From contig NZ_CP021435.1 of the NCBI RefSeq assembly GCF_002549795.1, forward strand, positions 558,001 to 622,000: a DNA stretch of 64,000 nt. Direction: 5' to 3'. Below are positions 19,601-26,808 of the stretch, in pieces. A model generated the notes under the pieces. The model had not been told where the DNA came from. It ran no database searches and worked only from the letters and a program-made list of their open reading frames with translations. Source of the DNA: Halomonas beimenensis. GTDB taxonomy: Bacteria; Pseudomonadota; Gammaproteobacteria; Pseudomonadales; Halomonadaceae. Positions within the stretch are counted from its first letter, which is position 1; each line of letters begins with the position of its first letter. Position numbers and translations under genes: made by a program.

Positions 19601-20368
19601 CGATACCGCGGCCAGCGCCTCCAGGGTCTGGCGGGGCAGCGAGGAGATGCCGAACACCACCACCCGGCGCGGCAGGCCGGGAGGCCGCGTCTCCGGCGTC
19701 AGCTCACGGCAGGCCTCGAGGAAACGGGTATGCACCCAGGCGCGGCTGGTGGCGAGGCCCGCCTCGCCGATGTCGTCGCGCAGCCGCCGCCACAGGGCCG
19801 GCTGCCAGCGCTGGTCCTCGGCCAGCGGCCGGGCCTGGCCGCGGGCGTCGATCAGCTCGTCGCGGCCCTCGGCCCAGGCGGCCAGCCAGTCGGCGCGGTA
19901 GACCTGGTACTGGTCGAAGAGGTCGGCCAGGCGCTCGGCGAGCTGGTGGCGCTTGCGGAGGTCCTCGTCGTCGGCCAGGAAGCGGGCCAGGGGCGCGAAG
20001 GTGGGGTCACCCAGCAGCTCGGGCAGCAGGCGCATCAGCCGCCAGACGAGCCGCGGCTTGTCCAGCGGCGAGGCCGGCGGCACCGCCTCGCTTCCCAGCA
20101 CGGCCCGGTAGGCCTGCCACAGGTAGCGCGCCGGCAGGGTGACGTCCATGGCCGCGGCGATGCCGGCGCCCGCGGGCGGGTCGGCGGCCAGGGCCAGCTT
20201 CAGCCACTGGCTGATGCCGTTGCTCTGGACCAGGATGACCTCGTCCTCCAGAGGGCCCAGCGGGTGCCCGCGAAGCCACTCCACCGCCAGGTCGCGCAGC
20301 GCCTCCAGGCGATTGCCATGCACCACCATGAAGCCGGGCGTCAGGGCAGTCTCGGTGGTGATGAGCAT
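16652..20368 (-). CDS. recC: Exodeoxyribonuclease V gamma subunit RecC
   Basis: Chi-recognition and scaffold subunit of RecBCD, with an inactivated helicase fold. The N-terminal segment VVHGNRLEALRDLAVEW and ILVQSNGISQWLKLALA match the RecC N-terminus, and the C-terminal half contains the inactive nuclease-like region. At 1238 residues it is longer than the roughly 1122 of E. coli. Residues about 837-878 are encoded by DNA resembling the intergenic MITE-like element at 59819-59961. Met at 20368 has AAGGA upstream, but a second Met 13 residues later aligns better with the E. coli start. It is the first gene of the operon. Confidence 0.94.
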   Translation of the reverse strand: MLITTETALTPGFMVVHGNRLEALRDLAVEWLRGHPLGPLEDEVILVQSNGISQWLKLALAADPPAGAGIAAAMDVTLPARYLWQAYRAVLGSEAVPPASPLDKPRLVWRLMRLLPELLGDPTFAPLARFLADDEDLRKRHQLAERLADLFDQYQVYRADWLAAWAEGRDELIDARGQARPLAEDQRWQPALWRRLRDDIGEAGLATSRAWVHTRFLEACRELTPETRPPGLPRRVVVFGISSLPRQTLEALAAVSKVCQVLLCVHNPCRHYWADIIEHKDLLRAARRRQRHRPGMPLELDDTQLHLHAQPLLAAWGKQGRDYLRLLDEFDDQDAYRAMFDAEALRIDLFDSPAEGEAPGLLQQLQDDILELRPPRETRDTWPAVDPARDHSLRFHVAHSALREVEILHDQLLAAFDADPTLRPRDVLVMVPDIDTYAAAVQAVFGRLPPDDPRHIPFTLSDQTSRHRQPLLVALESLLHLPESRLTVSDLLDLLEVPALRGRFGLDAEALPVLRRWIEGAGIRWGLDAEQRARLDLPGGLTANTWAFGLRRLLLGYAVGDTAEGPWHDIEPFGDIGGLEAALAGPLMDLLDVLEAQWRALAEPADVPTWCRRLRGLLGECFAAEDEADLATLSRLEEGLEEWQETTEDARLTEALPLSVVREHWLGQLGQASLSQRFLAGAVNVATLMPMRAIPFRHVCLLGMNDGDYPRTQRPLDIDLMGHDYRPGDRSRREDDRYLFLEALLSARDRLMISWVGRSIHDNEPRPPSVLLGQLRDHLATGWRLEGAEEQDDAGQALLDALTTEHPLQPFSRSYFSDDARLFTYAHEWRAVHSVQTKPQGVASEDETRQNQARERSLQDVNEHLEPGFNAVSPSAAALPPLALDTALTLASLSGFLKDPVKAFFTTRLGVFLEREALESPDHEPFALDGLDHWQLQQALIEAGRRAVDEGASPTPAVQDTLERLEREGRLAMGGFAELMREQLVEPLDALFEAYANKLEAWPHAWETSALVSLELATDEGPLHIEDWLDGLRENAAGERCRLVLMTSSLINKGKYNWKHWLGPWLSHLAGQLALGPMTTELLSRAGGGTLPPMSEATARAHLEAIAKAWRAGMTAPLPLARDTAFTWHEKGGDESALARVFGDDGSSQTSKAEETDLKAWKAAVRVFEGDDYTAGERDRDPYLARQWRDLESLARHQAAGRRFSELCDALYAPLHDTVKTTRGGNGKNGGKRQGGRA
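17736..17860. repeat. MITE-like sequence translated within recC
   Basis: It shares with the 59819-59961 element the left block GCTGCGCTCG, the centre TCATTTA-N3-CTTGTAAACTCCG and the right block TCGCTCGCGAC, in the same order and at similar spacing. The outer terminal repeats are not recognisable. The frame through it is open and supplies about 40 residues of RecC. Confidence 0.6.
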
Positions 20369-20504
20369 GGCGAATCCTTCGCGGCGTTGGACGGGCCTTC
20401 ATGGTGCCGCAAAACCCCATCGGCATAAACGTGGTTGAGCACTGGCCCGCCCGGCCCATCGGCGTCACCATGATAGGCACGACCGCATGACGGGAGCCTG
20501 TCGC

Positions 20505-20993
20505 ATGGACACCCCCACCCTCGAGCTCGACGCCCCGGTGGGCGTGATCGCCGACACCCACGGCACGCTGCGCGACGAGGCGCTGGCGATGCTGCAGGGC
20601 TGCGGGCTGATCGTGCACCTCGGCGACGTGGGCGGCCGGGCCCGGGACGAGGCGATCCTCACGCGGCTCGCCGAGCTGGCGCCGGTCCACGCCGTGCGCG
20701 GCAACGTCGACACCGCGGCCTGGGCCGAGGCGTTGCCCTGGCACCGGGACCTGGTGGTCAACGGCTGGCGCCTGCACCTGGTGCACGACATCGCCGACTT
20801 CGCCCCCGGGACGCCCTGCGACGCCGTGCTCCACGGCCACTCCCACAAGGCGCGCAACGAATGGCATGACGGCCGATTGCTGTTCAACCCCGGCGGCGCC
20901 GGCCGGCGCCGCTTCTCGCTGCCGCTGACCCTGGGCAAGCTGTGGGCCGAGGAGACGGCCCTGCGCGGCGCCATCCTGCACCTGCCCCGCTAG
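20505..20993 (+). CDS. YfcE/MJ0936-type metallophosphoesterase
   Basis: Small calcineurin-like phosphodiesterase, 162 residues from this start. The metal-binding signature is complete: DTHG, GDVGG, GNVD, a lone His in LVHDI and the C-terminal HGHSH. Members hydrolyse phosphodiester or phosphomonoester substrates with two metal ions; the physiological substrate is unknown. I chose ATG 20505, with GGGAG 8 nt upstream; the ATG at 20487 is in frame and would add six residues. It starts 136 bases from the divergent recC. The IS element begins 6 bases after its stop, so any downstream partner may have been cut off. Confidence 0.88.
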   Translation: MDTPTLELDAPVGVIADTHGTLRDEALAMLQGCGLIVHLGDVGGRARDEAILTRLAELAPVHAVRGNVDTAAWAEALPWHRDLVVNGWRLHLVHDIADFAPGTPCDAVLHGHSHKARNEWHDGRLLFNPGGAGRRRFSLPLTLGKLWAEETALRGAILHLPR

Positions 20994-21083
20994 ACACGAT
21001 GGATTGACCTGCCCCGCCTCAACGTCGTGGGTTACGTTGAAGTTGAGGCAACAACACAGAGCCACTATTGAGGGAGGCAGGTC

Positions 21084-22286
21084 ATGAAACAGTCTAACGC
21101 AACTCAGCCGGCCGTTGATCAGCGCGCTATCGCCGAGCGGCTCAACGCCGCCAGCGACACCCATGCCGCCTACATCGGCCTGGACGTGCACCAGGCCAGC
21201 ATCTCCGTGGCCATCGCCGAGGCGGGGCGTCAGGCGCCCGAGTCCCGCGGCGAGATCCCCAACGATCCCAAGGCCATCGGCCAGCTGATTCGCCAACTGA
21301 GCCAACGCTTCGAGGGGCAGCCGTTGCTGTTCAGCTACGAGGCCGGCCCCTGCGGCTATGGGGTCTACCACCAGGTCCAGCTCAGTGGCCATGACTGTGA
21401 GGTGGTCGCCCCGTCCTTGATCCCTCAGCGTGCCGGGGATCGCGTCAAGGCCGACCGGCGAGACGCACAGATGTTGGCACGCCTGTCGCGCTCCGGCGAG
21501 CTCACCCCGGTGTGGGTCCCCACGCCGGAGCAGGAGGCGATTCGCGACCTGACACGGGCCCGTGAAGACATGAAGGCCATCGAGCTCAAGGCGCGGCAGC
21601 GACTGGGGGCCTTCCTGCTACGGCATGGCAAGGTCTATCCCGGCAAGAGCAAGTGGGGCCAGGCGCATTTCCGCTGGCTGGAGACCGTTCGCTTCGACAC
21701 CCCGGTTCAGCAGATCGTGCTGGAAGAGTACGTGGATGCCGTGAAGGACGCCCAGCGTCGCGTGGCCGGCCTGGAGGAGCAGATGGAGGCTGCGTTGCCG
21801 GGCTGGTCGCTGGCGGCAGTGGTTGAGGCGGTACAGGCAATGCGCGGCGTGAGCCTGATCACGGCCATGACGGTGCTCGCCGAACTCGGTGACATCAGCC
21901 GCTTCGACTCGCCCCGTCAGCTGATGGCCTACCTGGGGCTCGTTCCCAGCGAGCACTCCAGCGGCGGCAGTCGGCGCCAGGGCGGTATCACCAAGACCGG
22001 CAATGGCCATGTGCGACGCGTGCTGGTGGAAGCCGCCTGGAGCTACCGCTTCCCGGCGCGCAAGACGCGCATCATTCAGCGGCGGGCGGAGAAGACCTCG
22101 CCAGCGGTTCAAGCCATCGCCTGGGAGGCCCAGAAACGACTGTGCGGGCGTTACCACCGACTGGCCGCCACGGGCAAGGTGGCGCAGCAGGTCACCACGG
22201 CGGTGGCCCGAGAACTGGCGGGGTTCCTGTGGGCCATCGTCTGCGAAGCCATGAGCAAGCCGCACGGCAGCCGAGCGACCGCATGA
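21084..22286 (+). CDS. IS110-family transposase (IS1111 group)
   Basis: A 400-residue DEDD transposase. The N-terminal RuvC-like domain shows the acidic residues in YIGLDVHQ, SYEAGPCGYG and VKADRRDAQMLA. A coiled coil lies near residues 150-240. The C-terminal Transposase_20 domain has MRGVSLITAMTVLAELGD, YLGLVPSEHSSGGSRRQG and the serine-containing RRVLVEAAWSYR. The start follows a strong GGGAGG. It appears intact, so the element could be active. Confidence 0.95.
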   Translation: MKQSNATQPAVDQRAIAERLNAASDTHAAYIGLDVHQASISVAIAEAGRQAPESRGEIPNDPKAIGQLIRQLSQRFEGQPLLFSYEAGPCGYGVYHQVQLSGHDCEVVAPSLIPQRAGDRVKADRRDAQMLARLSRSGELTPVWVPTPEQEAIRDLTRAREDMKAIELKARQRLGAFLLRHGKVYPGKSKWGQAHFRWLETVRFDTPVQQIVLEEYVDAVKDAQRRVAGLEEQMEAALPGWSLAAVVEAVQAMRGVSLITAMTVLAELGDISRFDSPRQLMAYLGLVPSEHSSGGSRRQGGITKTGNGHVRRVLVEAAWSYRFPARKTRIIQRRAEKTSPAVQAIAWEAQKRLCGRYHRLAATGKVAQQVTTAVARELAGFLWAIVCEAMSKPHGSRATA

Positions 22287-22535
22287 CGATGTCCCCGTGT
22301 CTACGTGTCAGGGAGCGTCGGGCCGGTGGGAGAACCCCTGAGGCTCCTATGAGGCCCCCACTCTCCGGGGTTGGGTGACCCTCGCTTCTAGACCAGGGTA
22401 GCTCCGCGACGAAGTGATGAAAGGTCGGTACCCGACCCACGAATACCAGAGAGATCCACCGTCGCTGATAGCCCTTCGCTTCCTGACCCGTAGGCACTGA
22501 AGACAACCGCATGCACCCGAGACAACCGAACCCTT
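22287..22535 (+). ncRNA. Candidate guide (bridge/seek) RNA region of the IS element
   Basis: About 250 bp of non-coding DNA between the transposase stop and the right inverted repeat. In IS1111-type elements the target-choosing RNA is known to be encoded in this right-end region. Local pairing is visible, for example AACCCC at 22333-22338 with GGGGTT at 22367-22372. The exact RNA ends and the loops that would match donor and target were not worked out. Confidence 0.4.
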
Positions 22536-22553
22536 GACAGGTCAATCCATACC

Positions 22554-22717
22554 AGGAGCCTGTCGGGCTTAACGCTGATCTACTGCGAATCCCGGGCTTT
22601 CGGCCAACTTCATTCGATCCATTTCGTTAAATAGCACGCTATTCGCCTCAATCGATCGATGAATTTGACTCGAAATCCGTGATTCTCGTGACGATCGGCC
22701 AAACCCGACAGGCTCCT
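22554..22717. mobile_element. 164-bp MITE-like element with 17-bp terminal inverted repeats
   Basis: The left end AGGAGCCTGTCGGGCTT (22554-22570) and right end AAACCCGACAGGCTCCT (22701-22717) are inverted repeats matching at 16 of 17 positions. The interior is AT-richer than the region and has no gene. The same terminal sequence forms the compact palindrome at 51940-51985. It starts 4 bp after the IS right end. Confidence 0.65.
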
Positions 22718-22768
22718 AGGGCGGCTCCTTCACGCGTGTTGGGTCTCCGCAGTACAACCCAGGATCGT

Positions 22769-22798
22769 GGTGGATGCGCTGACGCTTATCCCCCCTAC
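22769..22798. repeat. 30-bp REP-like repeat, identical inverted copy at 43211-43240
   Basis: Contains GGATGCGCTGACGCTTATCC. The whole 30-bp stretch is exactly the reverse complement of 43211-43240. The family (GATAAGCG-N2-AGCGCATCC core) is a REP type seen in many proteobacteria. The 176 bp from here to the next start hold no other recognisable feature. Confidence 0.8.
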
Positions 22799-22974
22799 CC
22801 CTGAGTCCGGGATCGGAGATTCGTCTGATTTTTCCCGTCGTCGCGTTGACTGCCTCGGGTCCCCTGCCTAGGCAGATCGATAGGCCCCCTTGCCAGGCGC
22901 CCGGGCGCCTGGCGTTCGAGGCTTACCGCAAGGGGGAGCGGCGACGTGCAGCAAGAACCGCAGGGGAGGGGATC

Positions 22975-23409
22975 ATGACGGCGACAACGAGACACCTGGT
23001 GCTGGGGATCTGCCTGATGGGGGTCGCCTTGGGGGTGTCGGCGAATGAGCTGACCGGCGTCTACTGCGGCCGGGACGGTAGCGACATCCTGGTCGTCGAT
23101 GACCGGGGGGAGAGGGTCGGGTTGACGTTCAGCTCCTGGCAGGGCGGAGGGCACCATTGCGGCAAGGGAAGGCTGACGGCGACCCGCCGCGGCGAGGCGT
23201 ATGAGGTGACGGACGGGAGCTGTTCCCTGACCCTGTCCCGCGACGCGGCGGCCATCACCCTCGCGGCGACACCCTATGATGCCTGCAAGCGCCAGTACTG
23301 CGGTGCCCGGGCGGCGCTGGAGGCCATGAGCCTGCCGCTGTCGAGCCGCCGGCCCCTGCCGGCCCCCTTCGAGCAGATCTCGATCATGGAGACGCCGCTC
23401 TGCCGGTAG
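22975..23409 (+). CDS. Small secreted Cys-rich protein of unknown function
   Basis: A 144-residue protein that I do not recognise. The first 22 or so residues form a signal peptide (hydrophobic core HLVLGICLMGVALG, likely cut after VSA). The mature part has six cysteines, allowing three disulfides, and alternating hydrophobic stretches suggestive of a beta-rich fold. The chosen ATG has GGGGAGGGG upstream; the open frame extends back to 22846 but lacks coding character there. It stands alone between repeats and the convergent ogt gene. A periplasmic location is inferred from the signal peptide. Confidence 0.6.
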   Translation: MTATTRHLVLGICLMGVALGVSANELTGVYCGRDGSDILVVDDRGERVGLTFSSWQGGGHHCGKGRLTATRRGEAYEVTDGSCSLTLSRDAAAITLAATPYDACKRQYCGARAALEAMSLPLSSRRPLPAPFEQISIMETPLCR

Positions 23410-23450
23410 CCGCCAGGCGCCGACCCGGGATCCCGGATCGCGGGTCGGGG

Positions 23451-23948
23451 CTACTCCAGGTGGAAGGGCACCTCGCCGGCCTCATGGGCCAGCAGCCACT
23501 GCTTGCGGCCGATGCCGGCCGCGTAGCCGGTCAGCCGGCCGTCGCTGCCGATCACCCGGTGGCAGGGCACCACGATGGCCAGGGGATTCTTGCCGTTGGC
23601 GGCGCCCACGGCGCGCTGGCCGCCCTTGCAGCCGAGCTGCTCGGCGATCTCGGCGTAGCAGCGGGTCTCGCCGAAGGGGATGGTCGAGAGCGCCCCCCAG
23701 ACGCGGCGCTGGAAGTCGGTGCCGCCGGGGGCCAGCGGCAGGTCGAACGCGCGACGGCTGCCGTCGAAGTACTCCTCGAGCTGGGCACGGGCCCGTTCGG
23801 TGAGCGAGTTGGGCCGGGCCGGCGCGTCTTCCTCCAGCACGAAGGCGATCTCGGTGAGCCCCGCCTCGTTGGCGCTCAGGCGGATCAGGCCCAGGGCCTC
23901 GGTCTCCGGCGGCCGGTAGTAGTCCAGGGCGTCATCGGTCATCGGCAT
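23451..23948 (-). CDS. ogt: Methylated-DNA--protein-cysteine methyltransferase
   Basis: Suicide enzyme that transfers the alkyl group from O6-alkylguanine to its own cysteine. The active site PCHRV is present with Cys129, in the normal context [14 protein letters not shown]. The DNA-binding wing [20 protein letters not shown] precedes it. The 165-residue length is normal. The start has AGGAGG upstream and overlaps the end of the AdaA-AlkA gene by 17 bases, so both are translated from one mRNA as a repair operon. Confidence 0.95.
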   Translation of the reverse strand: MPMTDDALDYYRPPETEALGLIRLSANEAGLTEIAFVLEEDAPARPNSLTERARAQLEEYFDGSRRAFDLPLAPGGTDFQRRVWGALSTIPFGETRCYAEIAEQLGCKGGQRAVGAANGKNPLAIVVPCHRVIGSDGRLTGYAAGIGRKQWLLAHEAGEVPFHLE

Positions 23949-25332
23949 GGCTCCTCCTGTGGGGGTGAGAGAGGTCCAGGGACCAGAGCTGCAGGGTCAG
24001 GTAGCTGCGCCAGGGCGCGGCGAGGGCCGGGTCGGCCCCGTCGAGCCGGTGCAGGGCCCGGCGCACGCCGGCATCGCCGTCCAGCCAGACGTCGGGGGCG
24101 CCGGTGCCGCGCAGGGCCGCGTAGTTCGCCGTCCAGGGGCCGATGCCCTTGAGGGCGGTCCAGTCGGCCGGTTCGTCGCTGGCCTCGTCTCCAGCGTACC
24201 AGGCCGCGAAGCGGCGCAGGGTATTCCGGCGCGCGCCGGGCATGGCCAGCCACGCCAGGTCGCTGGCGGCGATGGCGGTGGGGGTGGGGAAGTGGCGACG
24301 CTCGTCCCCGGCCGGCTCGCCCAGCTCCGCCACCAGGCGGCTGACCAGGCGGCGGGCGGCGACGATGGACACCTGCTGGCCGAGGATGGCGCGTACCCCG
24401 GCCTCGAAGGGCGACCAGACGCCGGGCAGGCGCAGGCCCTCGATCAGCGCGAGGCCGGGCAGGGCGCGGCCCAGGTGGGCCTCGATGGTGGCGGTGTCGG
24501 CGTCCAGGTCGAGCAGCCGGCGGATGCGGCGCACCACCGGCGCCAGGGCGCGCAGGTCGTCCAGCGCCAGGCGCACCCGGAAGGCGTGTCGCTCCGGGAC
24601 GTGCTCGGCGGTGAACTCGCCTCGCGCCTCGCCCCAGCGGATCCGGCGACCGACATGCCGCTCGCCCACCCACTCCAGGCCCTCGATGGCGCGGTCGGCG
24701 TGGAAGTCCCGCAGGACCTCCCAGGCGTAGGGCGGGCGGTAGGCCAGCCACAGCGTCAGGTCCTCGTCGGCCTTCCCCGCCCGGCGGCGCAGGTCCCGGC
24801 GCGCCTGGCCGATGCGCTCGCGAAAGGCATCGTTGAAGCGGCGCAGGCTGCGAAAGCCGCTGGCGTAGGCGATGTCCGTGACCGGCAGGGTCGTCTGGTG
24901 GAGCAGCTGCTTGGCGAACAGGCACTGGCGGTGCTGGGCGTAGGCCTTGGGCGAGACGCCGAGATGGCGCTCGAACAGCCGGCGCAGGTAGCGCTCGCCG
25001 ATGCCCAGCCGCCCGCACAGCTCGGTGAGCGTCCCCGCCTGAAGCGCGCCCTCGTCGATCAGCCGCAGGGCCCGCTCGAGTGTCGTATGGGTGCCCCGCC
25101 AGACGGGGGAGTCCGGCGCGCTGTCCGGTCGGCAGCGCAGGCAGGGGCGGAAACCGGCCTCGGCGGCGGCCAGGGCGTTGGCGAAATAGCGGACGTGGCC
25201 CTCCCGGGACGGGGTGGCGGGGCAGATCGGCCGGCAGTAGATGCCGGTGGTCGTCACGCCGACGACGAAGCGGCCATCGAAGCGGGCGTCCCGGGCCAGG
25301 CGGGCCTGGCGGCACTGGGCGGGGTCCAGCAT
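23932..25332 (-). CDS. AdaA-AlkA fusion: methyl-sensing regulator plus DNA-3-methyladenine glycosylase
   Basis: A 466-residue fusion. Residues 1-75 are the Ada methyl-phosphotriester domain with its zinc cysteines C33, C37, C64 and C67. Residues about 80-185 are an AraC-type helix-turn-helix DNA-binding domain. From about 200 to the end is an AlkA-type HhH-GPD glycosylase ([24 protein letters not shown]) with the catalytic aspartate in [13 protein letters not shown]. It should excise alkylated bases and probably switches on its own operon when C33 is methylated. ogt follows with overlap. No separate alkB is seen. Confidence 0.92.
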   Translation of the reverse strand: MLDPAQCRQARLARDARFDGRFVVGVTTTGIYCRPICPATPSREGHVRYFANALAAAEAGFRPCLRCRPDSAPDSPVWRGTHTTLERALRLIDEGALQAGTLTELCGRLGIGERYLRRLFERHLGVSPKAYAQHRQCLFAKQLLHQTTLPVTDIAYASGFRSLRRFNDAFRERIGQARRDLRRRAGKADEDLTLWLAYRPPYAWEVLRDFHADRAIEGLEWVGERHVGRRIRWGEARGEFTAEHVPERHAFRVRLALDDLRALAPVVRRIRRLLDLDADTATIEAHLGRALPGLALIEGLRLPGVWSPFEAGVRAILGQQVSIVAARRLVSRLVAELGEPAGDERRHFPTPTAIAASDLAWLAMPGARRNTLRRFAAWYAGDEASDEPADWTALKGIGPWTANYAALRGTGAPDVWLDGDAGVRRALHRLDGADPALAAPWRSYLTLQLWSLDLSHPHRRSHADDR

Positions 25333-25434
25333 GGCGGCGTTCCTCGATTCCGGCTCTTCCTCGCCAGTGTATCGCGCCTGGCGGAGAAGACTCGCCGGAA
25401 TCGGCCCTCGAGGTGGGCGGCTCCCGGACCGGCT

Positions 25435-26445
25435 TCACCCCCCGGCCCGGCGCCGGGTCTCGCTGGGCGTCTCGCCGAACGTCTGGCGGTAGCGCTGGCT
25501 GAAGCGTCCCATATGGGTGAATCCCCAGCGCATGGCGGCCTCGGTGATCGAGGCGTTGCCGTCATCGGTCTGCAGCGCCGCCCGGACCCGTTGCAGGCGT
25601 ACCTGGCGGAGATACTCCATCGGGCTCTGGTGGCGGAAATCGCGAAACCCGGCATACAGCGTTCGCAGGCTCACGCCGGCGGCCTCGGCCAGCAGCGCCG
25701 GCGTCAACGGCTCCTGGGCATGCCGCTCGATGTACTCCTCGACCCGCTTGACGTGGCGCGGCGCCAGGCGCCGCTCGCCCTGCTGCAACGCCTCGGTGTA
25801 GTTGTGGGGCTGGATCGCCAGCAGGGTGCCGATGACCAGCTGCTCGAGCTGGGGGGCGATCAGCGGTTGCCCGGGGGCGCCGGGCGATGCCTTGAGCAGC
25901 CGGGCCAGGTAGGCGATGAGGTGAAACCAGTTCGGGTCGTCCCGCCAGCGCAGCCCCGGCTGGAAGCACAGCGGCTCGCGCAGCGGGCGGCCGAGCTGAC
26001 GGCTGCAGGCCAGATCCAGCGCCTCGCGCTCGATGCGCAGCATCAGCTGGTCGCAGTCGCCGCTCCAGCGCATCTCCAGCCGTTCCGTCGGGTTGAGCAC
26101 CGAGGCCAGCGCCCCCGTCGAGTCGATGGCTTGCCGGTCGGCGAGGATCTCGGCCTGCCCGCAGACCGGCATCTGGATCAGGTAGAAGCGCTCGAGCCGT
26201 TCGGGATCGATCCGCACCTCGCGGCCGTAGGTCAGGCGGTTGAGCGAGACCTTGCCCAGGCCGACGGAGTGCAGCCGGGCCCTGAGGGGGCCGTCACCAC
26301 AGAGGGTGTCCAGCCGGTGCGGCTTGAACACGCTGGAGACGTTCTCCTGGGCCTCTTCCAGGGCATCGGAGCTGAAGACCAGCCGACGGTCGTCCTCCAG
26401 CAGCGCCGATCGCAGCCAGCCGGGTATACGGTTTTCCGGTTTCAT
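25435..26445 (-). CDS. AraC/XylS-family regulator next to the indole-type cluster
   Basis: A 336-residue transcription factor with an AraC-like N-terminal sensor domain (about 40-220). Its C-terminal double helix-turn-helix is at about 235-335 (LAEAAGVSLRTLYAGFRDFR, ITEAAMRWGFTHMGRFSQRY). The start at 26445 has GGGAG upstream; the frame remains open far beyond it (to 28077) only because it runs antisense to the next gene. It is divergent from the iifA-like gene, the layout expected of its activator. It shares the inter-domain QPHNY motif with the regulator at 31742-32746, so the two are probably paralogues. The inducer is presumably indole or a breakdown product. Confidence 0.88.
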   Translation of the reverse strand: MKPENRIPGWLRSALLEDDRRLVFSSDALEEAQENVSSVFKPHRLDTLCGDGPLRARLHSVGLGKVSLNRLTYGREVRIDPERLERFYLIQMPVCGQAEILADRQAIDSTGALASVLNPTERLEMRWSGDCDQLMLRIEREALDLACSRQLGRPLREPLCFQPGLRWRDDPNWFHLIAYLARLLKASPGAPGQPLIAPQLEQLVIGTLLAIQPHNYTEALQQGERRLAPRHVKRVEEYIERHAQEPLTPALLAEAAGVSLRTLYAGFRDFRHQSPMEYLRQVRLQRVRAALQTDDGNASITEAAMRWGFTHMGRFSQRYRQTFGETPSETRRRAGG

Positions 26446-26458
26446 GGGGCTCTCCCTT

Positions 26459-26603
26459 GGGAAACACTCCGGAAATGCCTGCGCATGCAAATCGCTTCGT
26501 TGCGCGGTGCTCGAAAGCTCGCCTAACCCCTCGTTATGTCTCGCTTTCTGTGCTCCGTGCGCCTTGCGCTTCACTATGCTCGGCAATTTACTCAGCGTTT
26601 CCC
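26459..26603. mobile_element. 145-bp MITE-like element
   Basis: The left end GGGAAACACTCCGGAAAT and the right end (GGGAAACGCTGAGTAAATT on the other strand) are imperfect terminal inverted repeats. Both resemble the ends of the 143-bp element at 59819-59961. No gene lies inside. It sits 13 bp upstream of the AraC regulator start, so it forms part of that gene's leader or promoter. Confidence 0.65.
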
Positions 26604-26784
26604 TTGTTGTTGTTGTCATCCGCCCGGTCATGCCGGGTGGTGTCGCAGGGGTGTGGCCAGTATAAGCCCGCGATTTCTTGATCCAGGCCCTGCCGATGCA
26701 CTTTCTGCACGGAACGGATAGCCGCTGCAGTAGCCGGCGCGTGCCGCCGGGGAGACCCGGCCTAAGGTGGACCTCGTGGATTCC

Positions 26785-26800
26785 AACAACAACCGAGGAG
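26785..26800 (+). promoter_or_regulatory. CA-rich tract next to the ribosome site of the iifA-like gene
   Basis: AACAACAAC at 26785-26793 directly precedes the GAGGAG Shine-Dalgarno. It fits the AANAANAA motif bound by Hfq (with Crc in Pseudomonas) for translational catabolite repression. Similar tracts occur in four other leaders of this region. The regulatory role is inferred. Confidence 0.45.
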
Positions 26801-26808
26801 ACACCACC

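Larger units (their letters stand above)
20999..22550 (+). mobile_element. IS110-family (IS1111-type) insertion sequence
   Basis: The element spans the DEDD transposase and its non-coding flanks. It is bounded by 15-bp imperfect inverted repeats (14 of 15 match): ATGGATTGACCTGCC at 20999-21013 and GACAGGTCAATCCAT at 22536-22550. Such inverted ends separate IS1111 members from classical IS110. The left non-coding end is only about 70 bp and the right about 264 bp. No target duplication is expected for this family. The right end abuts a palindromic repeat at 22554, consistent with insertion next to REP-like DNA. Confidence 0.85.

Noticed and set aside
17819..20428. Long plus-strand open frame opposite recC
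   Set aside because: It mirrors the recC coding strand, has Gly/Val/Gln-rich composition without domains, and no ribosome site.
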